Part shown: one piece after another, positions 56,288-64,000 of the stretch
Position numbering within the stretch: the stretch's first letter is position 1
Layout of the letters: each line of letters begins with the position of its first letter
Made by a program: the position numbers and the translations under genes
Notes under the pieces: model-generated
Told to the model about the DNA's origin: nothing
What the model saw: the letters and a program-made list of their open reading frames with translations, nothing else
Databases searched by the model: none
NCBI RefSeq assembly: GCF_022347725.1
Contig: NZ_JAKRGB010000004.1
Location: 124,001-188,000 of the forward strand
Length of the DNA: 64,000 nucleotides
Direction: 5' to 3'
DNA from: Ruegeria sp. Ofav3-42
Lineage (GTDB): Bacteria; Pseudomonadota; Alphaproteobacteria; Rhodobacterales; Rhodobacteraceae

Positions 56288-57451
56288 ATGGCGTTTTTCT
56301 CAAAGCTCAAGGACAAGCTGTTCAAATCCTCGTCCCGCCTCGAACAGGGGCTTGATGCCATTGTCGAAGACGGGGGCGAGGAAACAGCCGCACCCGACCC
56401 GATCATCCCCGAGCCCGAGCCGCAGCCCGAACCGGTACCCGAAGTGCCACAACCGGTGCCGGAAACCCCGGACCCAACGCCCATACCGCAACCAGTTGAA
56501 ACGCCTGAACCTGCACCAGCCGATCCCACGCCTGCCCCACCCCCGCCCGAGGCTGCGCCATCCAAAGGTGTTCTCGGTCGACTGTTTGGTCGCAACGAAA
56601 CAAAAACCGTCATTCGGCGCACGCTGGATGACGACATGCTCGAGCAACTCGAAGAGCTGCTGATCGCCTCGGATATGGGTGTGGACACCGCGCTGCGCGT
56701 CACCTCCAACATGGCCGAGGGACGGTTGGGCCGAAAAATGTCCACGCAAGAGATCAAACAGTTGCTGGCGCAGGAAGTTACACGGGTGATGGAGCCCGTC
56801 GCCAAGCCTTTGCCGATCTACCCCAAACGCCCCCAAGTGGTGCTGGTCGTCGGCGTGAACGGGTCGGGCAAAACCACGACTATCGGCAAACTGGCAAGCC
56901 AGTTCAAAGCCGCGGGCAAGAAAGTCGTCATCGCCGCCGGAGACACCTTCCGCGCTGCCGCCGTCGAACAGCTGCAGGTCTGGGGCGATCGCGCGGGCGT
57001 ACCCGTTCTGACTGCACCCGAGGGATCGGACCCTGCCTCCTTGGCTTTCGACGCCCTGACCCGCGCCCAGCAAGACGGCGCGGACCTGCTCATGATCGAC
57101 ACGGCTGGCCGCCTCCAGAACCGCGCCGATCTGATGGAGGAGCTAGCCAAGATCGTCCGCGTCATCCGCAAGGTCGACGACACCGCACCACACAACACTC
57201 TGCTGGTTCTGGACGCCACAACCGGCCAGAACGCGCTGAGCCAAGTGGAAACATTCCGCAACCTCGCTGACGTATCGGGACTTGTCATGACCAAACTCGA
57301 CGGCACCGCCAAAGGCGGCGTTTTGGTCGCGCTGGCTGACAAATTCGGTCTGCCGATCCACGCCATTGGTGTCGGAGAACAAATCGACGATCTCGCCCCT
57401 TTTGACCCCGAAGAATTTGCCGCCGCCCTAACCGGCCTTGAACAAAGCTGA
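56288..57451 (+). CDS. ftsY: signal recognition particle receptor FtsY
   Basis: 387 residues: an acidic, Pro/Glu-rich A domain (about 30-100), the N domain (LEELLIASDMGVD) and the G domain with GVNGSGKTTTIGKLA, DTFRAAAVEQL, DTAGRLQNR and TKLDGTAKGG. It docks ribosome-SRP complexes at the inner membrane for cotranslational insertion. A REP-like hairpin follows. The gene order ftsY-EamA-yciB is typical of this family. Confidence 0.97.
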   Translation: MAFFSKLKDKLFKSSSRLEQGLDAIVEDGGEETAAPDPIIPEPEPQPEPVPEVPQPVPETPDPTPIPQPVETPEPAPADPTPAPPPPEAAPSKGVLGRLFGRNETKTVIRRTLDDDMLEQLEELLIASDMGVDTALRVTSNMAEGRLGRKMSTQEIKQLLAQEVTRVMEPVAKPLPIYPKRPQVVLVVGVNGSGKTTTIGKLASQFKAAGKKVVIAAGDTFRAAAVEQLQVWGDRAGVPVLTAPEGSDPASLAFDALTRAQQDGADLLMIDTAGRLQNRADLMEELAKIVRVIRKVDDTAPHNTLLVLDATTGQNALSQVETFRNLADVSGLVMTKLDGTAKGGVLVALADKFGLPIHAIGVGEQIDDLAPFDPEEFAAALTGLEQS

Positions 57452-57511
57452 TCCGAAACTTCATCTGGCCCGAAATACCTTCCGGGGGTCTGGGGGTGGA
57501 AAACCCCCAGC
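57447..57511 (+). repeat. REP-like intergenic repeat, copy 2
   Basis: Starts at the ftsY stop (CTGATCCG), then CTTCATCTGGC, AAATACCTT and GGGGGT as in copy 1, and a hairpin CTGGGGGT/ACCCCCAG at 57490-57510. Both copies start at the stop codon of a gene, implying a mobile or gene-end-targeted repeat or a shared terminator design. Confidence 0.7.
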
Positions 57512-57538
57512 CTCTCCACCCAGCGAAAAGACTGACAC

Positions 57539-58441
57539 TTGAGCGACTGGCTGATCTCTCTTGAAGGCACCGAAGCGGGCCACCAACTGGCCCTGAGTCT
57601 CGCTTTGATGGCGGCTTTTCTGCACGCTGTTTTCGGCGCGCTGCAAAAGGGTCGCCACGACCCCTGGCTGTCACGCGGGGCCATTGACGCAAGCTACTGC
57701 CTGATGGCGGCCCCCTTTGCGTTCTTCGTGGTGCCGTGGCCGGAACCTTATATGTGGCCGATCTTTGCTGTCGTTTGGCTGATCCACATTGCCTACAAGA
57801 CGCTTCAGGCAATGGCATATACCAAAGGATCTTACACCGTCGTTTACCCGGTGGTGCGCGGCACTGGTCCTTTGTTCACTGTGATCGGCGCCTATCTGCT
57901 GTTCGGCGAAACCTTTACAGGCATGCAATGGTTTGGCGTTCTGGTTCTGCTGGCAGGCATCTTTGGGTTGGCCGCCTATAACTTTCGGTTTCTCGAAACC
58001 AACCGGGAAACGTTGGGCATCGCACTGGCGCTGGCCTTGGCAACTGGCCTGTTTGTCGCGCTCTACACCACCTATGACGCCTATGGTATCCGCGCCACCG
58101 CCGATCCCTTCACCTTTCTGGCATGGTTCTTCATGATCGACGGGGCCGCCATGCCGATCTATTCCTTCCTCAGATGGCGCGCCATGATCAACCGCCCCGC
58201 CATCGGTCCGCTGATGTTACGCGGGTTGGCAGGAGGCATCATCGCACCTATGTCCTTCGGAGCGATCATGCTGGCCACCCGACTGGACAAAGTTGGCGAA
58301 GCCGCCGTACTGCGTGAAACCTCGACCGTGTTTGCTGCCCTCATCGGTTGGCTGATTTTGAAGGAAACCGTAGGGCCAAGACGGATTGCGCTAATGGCAT
58401 TGATTGCATTGGGCGCCGTAATAGTTGAAATGGGCGGGTAA
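57539..58441 (+). CDS. EamA/DMT-superfamily transporter
   Basis: 300 residues with ten hydrophobic segments in two EamA halves. GALQKGRHDPWLSRGA after the first helix and PVVRGTGPLFTVIGAYLL in the first half are distinctive. The second half ends with LKETVGPRRIALMALIALG. Substrate unknown. The start is taken as TTG at 57539 because the next ATG (57608) would remove the first helix; no strong Shine-Dalgarno is seen. yciB follows 16 bases on, so they are one operon. Confidence 0.83.
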   Translation: MSDWLISLEGTEAGHQLALSLALMAAFLHAVFGALQKGRHDPWLSRGAIDASYCLMAAPFAFFVVPWPEPYMWPIFAVVWLIHIAYKTLQAMAYTKGSYTVVYPVVRGTGPLFTVIGAYLLFGETFTGMQWFGVLVLLAGIFGLAAYNFRFLETNRETLGIALALALATGLFVALYTTYDAYGIRATADPFTFLAWFFMIDGAAMPIYSFLRWRAMINRPAIGPLMLRGLAGGIIAPMSFGAIMLATRLDKVGEAAVLRETSTVFAALIGWLILKETVGPRRIALMALIALGAVIVEMGG

Positions 58442-58457
58442 GCAGCAGGAAACCGAC

Positions 58458-59063
58458 ATGTCAGGCAAAAAAGAGATCAACCCGTTTCTGAAACAGGCGC
58501 TGGAGCTTGGCCCCCCGCTGGCCTTTTTCTTCATTTACCTGCGCCTGCGGGACGACAGCTTTATTATCGGTGGAACTGAATACTCCGGCTTCATCGTGGC
58601 CACCATCATATTTGTACCGTTGATGCTGGCCGCCATGGGGATCCTCTGGTACCTGACGGGCAAGCTTAGCCGGATGCAGATTTTCACCGCCTTCATGGTC
58701 ATTTTCTTCGGCGGATTGACCGCATGGTTCAATGACGAGCGGTTCTTCAAAATGAAAACCACGCTGGTTTACGGGTTCTTCTCAGTGATCCTGGGGATCG
58801 GCCTGCTGCAGGGGAAGTCCTATCTGGCCTATGTTCTGGACGAGATGCTGCCCATGCGCCACGAAGGCTGGATGATCCTGACCCGGCGCCTGTGCGGCTG
58901 CTTTGCCGTTCTGGCGGTCGCCAACGAGTTTGTGTGGCGGACCATGTCCACCGACCTTTGGGTCAAGATCGAAACCTTCGCCTTTCCTATCGCGTTGATG
59001 GTATTTCTGATGCTGCAGTTCAGTCTGCTGCAAAGCTACATGGATGACCCCGACCACCAATAG
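58458..59063 (+). CDS. yciB: inner membrane-spanning protein YciB (IspZ/septation protein A)
   Basis: 201 residues with five hydrophobic segments. The markers NPFLKQALELGPPLAFFF, TAWFNDERFFKMKTT, and GKSYLAYVLDEMLPM are typical. E. coli YciB affects envelope synthesis and division. CAGGAAACC lies before the ATG at 58458. It ends the ftsY-EamA-yciB run. Confidence 0.92.
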   Translation: MSGKKEINPFLKQALELGPPLAFFFIYLRLRDDSFIIGGTEYSGFIVATIIFVPLMLAAMGILWYLTGKLSRMQIFTAFMVIFFGGLTAWFNDERFFKMKTTLVYGFFSVILGIGLLQGKSYLAYVLDEMLPMRHEGWMILTRRLCGCFAVLAVANEFVWRTMSTDLWVKIETFAFPIALMVFLMLQFSLLQSYMDDPDHQ

Positions 59064-59223
59064 GCGAAACGGCAAAATACGCATTCTGCCTATGCGTTCA
59101 CACGGAAAACGGGTCATCGACGTATCCTAACTTCGTGGGACCCGACAAAATCCTTGGTTTTAATGCCCGGCTGTGGAACATTGGGGCACCACTCACACCA
59201 GCAGCCGGAGCACTCTCAACCAC

Positions 59224-59892
59224 ATGACGGCAATCCCCAACAGCGGCTTTCTGTCCGAGGCATCAGACCGGCTAAGGGCGATGCTTTCCGCGCTGGCATC
59301 CGAGATTTCCTTGGATCGAGGGGAGGTTCTGTTCGAGCAAGGGGATGAAGGCGACGCGCTGTATGCCATTCTGGAAGGCACGCTTGAAGTTTCGTTTCTG
59401 GCTATGAGTGGGCGCAAGTTGTCTTTGACGTTGATGAAGCCCGGTGAGGTATTCGGCGAGATCGCACTGTTTGACAGCGGACCGCGGACGGCCACTATCG
59501 CGGCGGCCGAACCATCGCGGGTTCTGCGCGTTCGCCGTAACGACGTTATGGACCAGATCCGACTGCATCCCGACCTTGCAGTCGACATGATCCGGTTGGC
59601 TGGTCTGCGCATGCGGTGGATGGGCTCGCAACTCAATGAGCAGGTCTTCCTGCCGATGCCCATTCGTCTGGCGCGCAAACTGCTGCATCTTTCCGCTCTT
59701 CAGGGCGAGCCGGTGGACCGCATCACCTTGTCACAAAGCGAGCTTGCCGAGTTCGTGGGGGCCACGCGCGAGGCCGTGTCCAAAACGATCTCCACGTGGA
59801 AGCGGGACAATGTCGTCGAGGCCTCTCGCGGCGGGCTGATGATCCAGGACTTCGATGCCCTGAAGGAACTGGCGGAATCCGACCTCATTTAA
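59224..59892 (+). CDS. Crp/Fnr-family regulator without an Fe-S cysteine set
   Basis: 222 residues: a cNMP-binding-like beta barrel (about 20-120, GEVFGEIALFDSGPRTATI is the phosphate-binding-cassette region), a dimer helix, and a Crp-type winged helix-turn-helix (SQSELAEFVGATREAVSKT). The pattern GEIALFDSGPRTATI with Arg resembles true cyclic-nucleotide receptors; no N-terminal Cys cluster means it is not FNR. GTG/CAC half-sites follow at 59908, so autoregulation through a downstream site or regulation of a small transcript is possible. Confidence 0.88.
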   Translation: MTAIPNSGFLSEASDRLRAMLSALASEISLDRGEVLFEQGDEGDALYAILEGTLEVSFLAMSGRKLSLTLMKPGEVFGEIALFDSGPRTATIAAAEPSRVLRVRRNDVMDQIRLHPDLAVDMIRLAGLRMRWMGSQLNEQVFLPMPIRLARKLLHLSALQGEPVDRITLSQSELAEFVGATREAVSKTISTWKRDNVVEASRGGLMIQDFDALKELAESDLI

Positions 59893-59907
59893 CTCAATTC
59901 GATAGCT

Positions 59908-59923
59908 TGTGACCTCCTTCACA
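59908..59923. promoter_or_regulatory. perfect CRP-type palindrome
   Basis: TGTGA-CCTCCT-TCACA, the full CRP consensus TGTGA-N6-TCACA, 16 bases after the stop of the Crp/Fnr gene. A perfect match is rare by chance in 64 kb. Which transcript it controls is unclear; no gene starts within 200 bases downstream on the plus strand. Confidence 0.65.
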
Positions 59924-60018
59924 TACGAAAGGCTGCGCAATAGCTATCTTCGGAAGTGTTACCGTAGGAGGTCAGAGAATCATCCCCGATATCTGTCCAC
60001 TGGCCTCTCCCTGTACCA

Positions 60019-60047
60019 GAGCCACGCGCCTCCCCGGCGTGTGGCTC
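60019..60047 (+). other. stable hairpin after the CRP-type site
   Basis: GAGCCACGCGCC and GGCGTGTGGCTC, an 12-base stem with one wobble and loop TCCCC. It lies 112 bases from the CRP-type box. It may be the Crp-gene terminator or part of a small RNA. Confidence 0.5.
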
Positions 60048-60073
60048 ACTTGCTTTCAGCGGCACCAGAATTG

Positions 60074-60099
60074 AAAAGGCCGGGGCAATTGCCCCGGCC
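60074..60099 (-). terminator. terminator of the hflK-hflC-DUF2065-degP operon
   Basis: A perfect 22-base palindrome GGCCGGGGCAATTGCCCCGG-CC at 60078-60099, followed on the minus strand by TTTT. It lies 26 bases beyond the degP stop. Confidence 0.85.
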
Positions 60100-60124
60100 A
60101 AGTCTTAATGTTTGAAGTGTCGCG

Positions 60125-61561
60125 TTACCCGCCCAGGCTCAGTGCGACAAAGCGTGGGTCACCCCCGCGGCGCACCAGCAACAGCAGCGACTTGCGCCCT
60201 GCCTCACGCGCTTCTTCCATGCGCGCCTCAAGGTCTTCAATCGATGTCACCTTCTGTTGGCCGGCTTCCGTGATCAAATCACCCGCGCGCAGGCCCTTGG
60301 AAAAGGCTTCCGAGGCTTCGTCCACTTCGGTCACGACCAACCCTTCGGCATCCTCTTCAAGGCCAAGATCCGTGCGCAGCGTGTCGGTCAGCGGCGAGAT
60401 GGTCAGGCCCAGAATATCCGCGTTTTCTTCGGTCGGAGCCTCAGAGGTTTCCTCATCGCCGTCTTCTGCCCGCTCGGCGTCCTCACGGCGACCCAGCGTG
60501 ACCAGAACGGTCTGTGTGCCACCATCACGGTGCACCACGACACGTACCGATTTGCCAACGGTGGTCTCACCGACCTGGCGTACCAGACCGCGTGTGTCTT
60601 CGACTTCAACGCCATCAAAGCTGAGGATGACGTCCCCGGCAAGCAAACCAGCATCCTTGGCAGGTCCGTCCGGTACATCGCTGATCAGTGCGCCACCGGG
60701 TTTGTCCAGGCCCATGGCTTCGGCCATGTCTTCGGTGACGTCCTGAATACGCACACCCAGCCATCCGCGGCGAGTTTCACCAAACTCACGCAGTTGATCG
60801 ACCACCTTCACCACGACGTTGGATGCCATTGAGAAGCCAATCCCGATCGAACCACCATTAGGCGACAGGATCGCCGTGTTCACGCCGATCACCTCACCGT
60901 CCATGTTGAACAGCGGACCGCCCGAGTTGCCCCGGTTGATCGCGGCGTCTGTCTGAATGTAGTCGTCATATGACCCGCTCAGCGCACGGTTCCGCGCCGA
61001 AACGATACCGGCGGAAACCGAAAATCCCTGACCCAGTGGGTTGCCCATAGCGATGACCCAATCTCCGACGCGGGCAATATCACTGTCGCCGAATTGCACG
61101 TATTGCAGCGGGCTTGGGGCTTCGACCTTAAGCAGAGCAATATCGGTCTTCTCATCGGTGCCGATCACTTTGGCGGGCAGTTCTTTCTTGGGCTGGCCGT
61201 CGCCGGGGAAGAATTCGACAAGAATTTCGTCAGCTTCCGCAATAACGTGATTGTTGGTGACGATATAGCCGTCCTCTGAAATCACGAAACCTGAGCCCAA
61301 AGCATTGCTACGGCGCGGACGGTCACCTTCATCGCCGTTGCGGTCCTGAAACTCGCGGAAGAAATCTTCGAACGGGGATCCCTCGGGTACGATTCCCTGC
61401 GGACCGGTCTGGCCTTCGATCAATGTGGAAGTCGTTATATTGACCACAGCCGGGCTGATCTTTTCCGCCAGAGGTGCCAGGCTTTCGCCCCGCGCGTGAG
61501 CTGAGACGGTCTGAGCCAGAACAAGCATCATCCCTACGAAGACCAGCCACATCAACCGCAT
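60125..61561 (-). CDS. periplasmic serine protease DegP/HtrA family
   Basis: 478 residues: signal peptide (about 1-24), trypsin-like protease domain with the full triad (His in VTNNHVI, Asp in KTDIALLKV, Ser in GNSGGPLFN) and two PDZ domains (about 260-350 and 390-475). An acidic linker of about 30 residues (AERAEDGDEETSEA) separates the PDZ domains. It degrades or refolds misfolded envelope proteins. The ATG at 61561 begins the signal peptide. It ends the hflKC operon, as usual in this group. Confidence 0.95.
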   Translation of the reverse strand: MRLMWLVFVGMMLVLAQTVSAHARGESLAPLAEKISPAVVNITTSTLIEGQTGPQGIVPEGSPFEDFFREFQDRNGDEGDRPRRSNALGSGFVISEDGYIVTNNHVIAEADEILVEFFPGDGQPKKELPAKVIGTDEKTDIALLKVEAPSPLQYVQFGDSDIARVGDWVIAMGNPLGQGFSVSAGIVSARNRALSGSYDDYIQTDAAINRGNSGGPLFNMDGEVIGVNTAILSPNGGSIGIGFSMASNVVVKVVDQLREFGETRRGWLGVRIQDVTEDMAEAMGLDKPGGALISDVPDGPAKDAGLLAGDVILSFDGVEVEDTRGLVRQVGETTVGKSVRVVVHRDGGTQTVLVTLGRREDAERAEDGDEETSEAPTEENADILGLTISPLTDTLRTDLGLEEDAEGLVVTEVDEASEAFSKGLRAGDLITEAGQQKVTSIEDLEARMEEAREAGRKSLLLLVRRGGDPRFVALSLGG

Positions 61562-61746
61562 TAAACCAACACCCTCGTCCTGCCGGACCGAAATACTGCG
61601 TGCTTGTGCCTGCACTTGGGAACTCCTTGTCAACAAATCTTGCAGAACCGCCCGTGGGCAGCCCTTCTTAGGGACCAATGTAGTCAGTTTGTACAAGCCC
61701 GCAACTCGGGATCGCGGGGAAATCACCGGCAAGTGAGGTTACTGTG

Positions 61747-61941
61747 TTAAAACCCGACCTGATAGGCGCCCCAAAGCAGCACCAGACCGGTGACGACACA
61801 CAAAAGCCCGGCCAGCCGCCGTGCCTGTTCAGGCAGCGACCGCAACGCCTCCAACATACGCTCAATAAGCGAAGGGGCCAGCGCATACGCCAGCCCCTCG
61901 ACAATCAGTACCAGCCCGAAGGCCAGAAGGATCATGCCCAT
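61747..61941 (-). CDS. DUF2065 small membrane protein
   Basis: 64 residues with two hydrophobic segments (about 3-20 and 43-60), a DUF2065 arrangement (ALAPSLIERMLEALRSLPE between them). Its ATG overlaps the hflC stop (TAATG), so it is translationally coupled. It belongs to the hflKC membrane quality-control operon; its own function is unknown. Confidence 0.85.
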   Translation of the reverse strand: MGMILLAFGLVLIVEGLAYALAPSLIERMLEALRSLPEQARRLAGLLCVVTGLVLLWGAYQVGF

Positions 61942-62819
61942 TACCGACCAGCCTGTCCGGTGGGCGATTTCAGGTAATTGAAGAACTCGGAATCCGGACT
62001 CAGAACCATCGAGCTGTTTCCACCCTGCAGCGCGTTTTCATAGGCGCTGAGCGAGCGGTAGAATTCAAAGAACTCCGGGTCCGCGCCATAGGCTTCGGCA
62101 AAGATCGCATTGCGTTCGGCATCAGCCTCACCGCGAATGATCTCGGCCTCACGACGGGCATCCGACACCAGCTCAACCACGGTCCGGTCAGCCTGCGCGC
62201 GCACACGTTGCGCGGCTTCGTTACCACGGGCGCGTTCGTCGGTGGCCTCACGTTCACGTTCGGCTTTCATCCGATCAAACGTCGCCTCAAGGTTGGCTTG
62301 CGGCAGGTCCGTGGCCTTCAGACGCACGTCGATCACGTTCACGCCCAGCGCCTGCGCTTCGGCAATCGCGCTGTTCCGGATGCGCAGCATCAGCGCCGCA
62401 CGGTCCGAGCTGAGGATGTCGCGGGACGAAACCGAACCCAGCACTTCACGGGTTTCGGCGCGCAGGATGCGGTCCAGACGGTCTTCGGCGACCGGGATAC
62501 CACCGACACCAACGGCCTGACGGAACCGGTTCAGATCGGAAATCCGGTACCGCGCGAATGCGTCTACAACCAGACGACGGTCGTCCAGAGGTGTAACCTC
62601 CAAGGGCTGAACGTCGATTGACAGGATGCGGTCATCGTAACGGACAACTTCCTGAATCAGCGGGATTTTGAACGCCAGACCGGGCTCTTCCTTAACGGCG
62701 ACAACGCGACCGAATTGCAGGACCAGCGCACGTTCGCGTTCGTCCACGATAAAGATCGAGGACAGGCCAACAACACCCAGGATCACGATCAGAATGAGGA
62801 TAATAGGTGACTTACGCAT
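61941..62819 (-). CDS. hflC: HflC protein
   Basis: 292 residues: one N-terminal membrane segment (about 6-25), then an SPFH/band-7 domain (VVDERERALVLQFG; GRVVAVKEEPGLAFKIP) and a long helical part (KAEREREATDERARGNEAAQ). With HflK it forms a large membrane cage round FtsH protease. Start overlaps hflK stop (ATGA). Confidence 0.96.
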   Translation of the reverse strand: MRKSPIILILIVILGVVGLSSIFIVDERERALVLQFGRVVAVKEEPGLAFKIPLIQEVVRYDDRILSIDVQPLEVTPLDDRRLVVDAFARYRISDLNRFRQAVGVGGIPVAEDRLDRILRAETREVLGSVSSRDILSSDRAALMLRIRNSAIAEAQALGVNVIDVRLKATDLPQANLEATFDRMKAEREREATDERARGNEAAQRVRAQADRTVVELVSDARREAEIIRGEADAERNAIFAEAYGADPEFFEFYRSLSAYENALQGGNSSMVLSPDSEFFNYLKSPTGQAGR

Positions 62820-63961
62820 CAGTTGTTCTCCTCGGCCTGATTGCGGCGCAATTCGTTCAGCGGCAAATAGGGTACGACGCCCTGCCCCGAACCGGTCGAG
62901 TTCTCGTCCAGAATGATCTTGTCGACGTCACCCAGAACCTGCTCCATCCGCTCCAGATAGAGGCGTTTGCGGGTCACGTCCGGTGCTTTCGAATATTCTT
63001 CCAGAACCGCGCTGAAGCGGCTGGCCTCACCCTGAGCACCATTGATCTGCTGCGCACGATAGGCTTCGGCTTCTTCCAGAACCTGCGCAGCTTCACCGCG
63101 TGCTTCCGCAAGAACGCGGTTGGCATAGGCGTCGGCTACGTTCTGCAGGCGGTCACGTTCCTGCGCGGCGGCCTGAACGTCGCGGAATGCAGCAATCACG
63201 TCCTGCGGCGGGTCGGCCTTATCGAAGTTCACCCGGATGATGTTCACACCCGAGTCGTAGCTGTCCATTGTTGACTGAATCAGTTCCTGCAGACGGTCCG
63301 CGATAATACCACGATCCCGGTTCAGGATCGGCGCCAGTTCGCTTTGCGCAATAATCTCGCGCATCGCCGATTCCGACACAGCGCGGATCGTCTGACGCGG
63401 GTCGCGCAGGTTGAACAGGAACTTGGCAGGGTCGTTAATGTTCCAGACGACCTGATAGTCGATATCGACGACATTTTCGTCGCCAGTCAGCATCAGACCA
63501 TCGTCACTACCGCGCGCACCACCCATGTCCTCGGTCTGTTCGCGGGTTACCGGGATGACCTCGGCGGTCACGAAGGGCCATGGAGCGAAGTTCAGACCCG
63601 GATTGCCGACGGCCGAAAACTCACCAAGAAACAGTTCAACCGACTGTTCTTCGGGTTTGACGGTGTAAAAGCTGGCCGCACCCCAAAGAACTGCAGCAAC
63701 GACAAGGCCGATAACGACCGTGCCTTTGGTAAAGATGGGGCCACCGCCACCGGAACCCTGGCCGCCGCCACGGCCGGAACCACCGCGGCCGCCCATCAGG
63801 ACGCGCAGTTGCTCTTGACCCTTCTTCATCAGCTCATCAATCTCGGGGATCTGCGGGCTGTCGCCTTCGGGGGGCTTGCGCCCATCCCCGTTGTTACCCC
63901 GATTTCCTCCGCCTCCGGATGAGCCTCCGCCCCCCCAGGGGCCACCGCTGTTGCCCGCCAT
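62819..63961 (-). CDS. hflK: HflK protein
   Basis: 380 residues. A Gly-rich N-terminal region (about 1-65, with GGSSGGGGNRGNN) precedes one membrane segment (about 75-95), then the SPFH domain (VKPEEQSVELFLGEF; GPGLNFAPWP-like NPGLNFAPWPF) and coiled coil. It partners HflC to regulate FtsH. GAAGGAAT precedes the ATG. It begins the four-gene operon hflK-hflC-DUF2065-degP. Confidence 0.96.
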   Translation of the reverse strand: MAGNSGGPWGGGGSSGGGGNRGNNGDGRKPPEGDSPQIPEIDELMKKGQEQLRVLMGGRGGSGRGGGQGSGGGGPIFTKGTVVIGLVVAAVLWGAASFYTVKPEEQSVELFLGEFSAVGNPGLNFAPWPFVTAEVIPVTREQTEDMGGARGSDDGLMLTGDENVVDIDYQVVWNINDPAKFLFNLRDPRQTIRAVSESAMREIIAQSELAPILNRDRGIIADRLQELIQSTMDSYDSGVNIIRVNFDKADPPQDVIAAFRDVQAAAQERDRLQNVADAYANRVLAEARGEAAQVLEEAEAYRAQQINGAQGEASRFSAVLEEYSKAPDVTRKRLYLERMEQVLGDVDKIILDENSTGSGQGVVPYLPLNELRRNQAEENN

Positions 63962-64000
63962 ATGTATCTATTCCTTCGTGTTGGACCGTGTGATCACGGG

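Overview
The window reads as one contig of a marine alphaproteobacterium of the Rhodobacteraceae, most likely the Roseobacter group (Ruegeria/Phaeobacter-like). This rests on gene content and order (ctaD as a single gene, hflK-hflC-DUF2065-degP, ftsY-EamA-yciB, folB-folP-glmM, glyQ/glyS with a PPDK-like enzyme, tandem Lrp/AsnC genes beside ilvC), on GC-rich codon use, and on candidate FnrL, CtrA and SAM-II regulatory elements. No rRNA, CRISPR array or intact transposon was seen. Most of the window is ordinary core genome.

Layout. 1-1641: an alpha/beta hydrolase (cut by the window edge) coupled to a family-2-like glycosyltransferase. 1792-5001: a 3.2 kb relic genomic island. A 14-base copy of the 3' end of tRNA-Leu(GAG) flanks it on the left and the tRNA gene itself on the right. 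Inside are a decapitated P4-type integrase, the N-terminal half of a Swt1-HEPN/STAND-type NTPase broken just before its P-loop, and a DUF262 (GmrS-like) protein lacking its nuclease half. 5219-13645: thiol oxidoreductase, lipB, a zinc-type CDF exporter with a divergent MerR regulator and a textbook MerR promoter, a HIT protein, ctaD behind a perfect FnrL-type box, a bestrophin, a kappa-GST-like isomerase, DUF2244 and YqeY. 13829-21093: carA, a MshEN-glycosyltransferase fusion, a GntR regulator, a pyrimidine nucleotidase-like HAD, a UbiH-type monooxygenase and a class V aminotransferase. 21325-29844: HutC-like repressor, two Lrp/AsnC regulators, ilvC, an EamA transporter, the glmM-folP-folB cluster and a multicopper oxidase.

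29918-44762: SleB hydrolase, PPDK-like enzyme, glyS, gltS, a small secreted/membrane protein, marC, glyQ, a secreted pseudo-protease, a TPP decarboxylase, trkH and a Lys/Ala/Pro-rich protein. 45042-47643: folE2 and metZ. metZ lies behind a SAM-II riboswitch, a possible attenuator and a 24-codon leader ORF. The metZ-folE2 gap holds three successive strong inverted repeats. 47780-64000: hydrolase, GST, an unknown membrane protein, a dnaE2 C-terminal remnant, ferredoxin plus an FG-GAP protein, purD, xseA, lysoplasmalogenase-like YhhN, ftsY, EamA, yciB, a Crp/Fnr regulator, and the membrane quality-control operon hflK-hflC-DUF2065-degP.

How genes work together: folate synthesis is represented by folB-folP and the unlinked folE2; membrane protein targeting and surveillance by ftsY and by hflKC/degP; glycine-tRNA charging by glyQ and glyS, here split by marC, an extra small gene and gltS. 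The points most worth following are the SAM-II/leader-ORF arrangement at metZ, the structured region before folE2, the CtrA-box/terminator/start-codon overlap at the glycosyltransferase gene, the broken defence island, and the active-site-less trypsin-fold protein.
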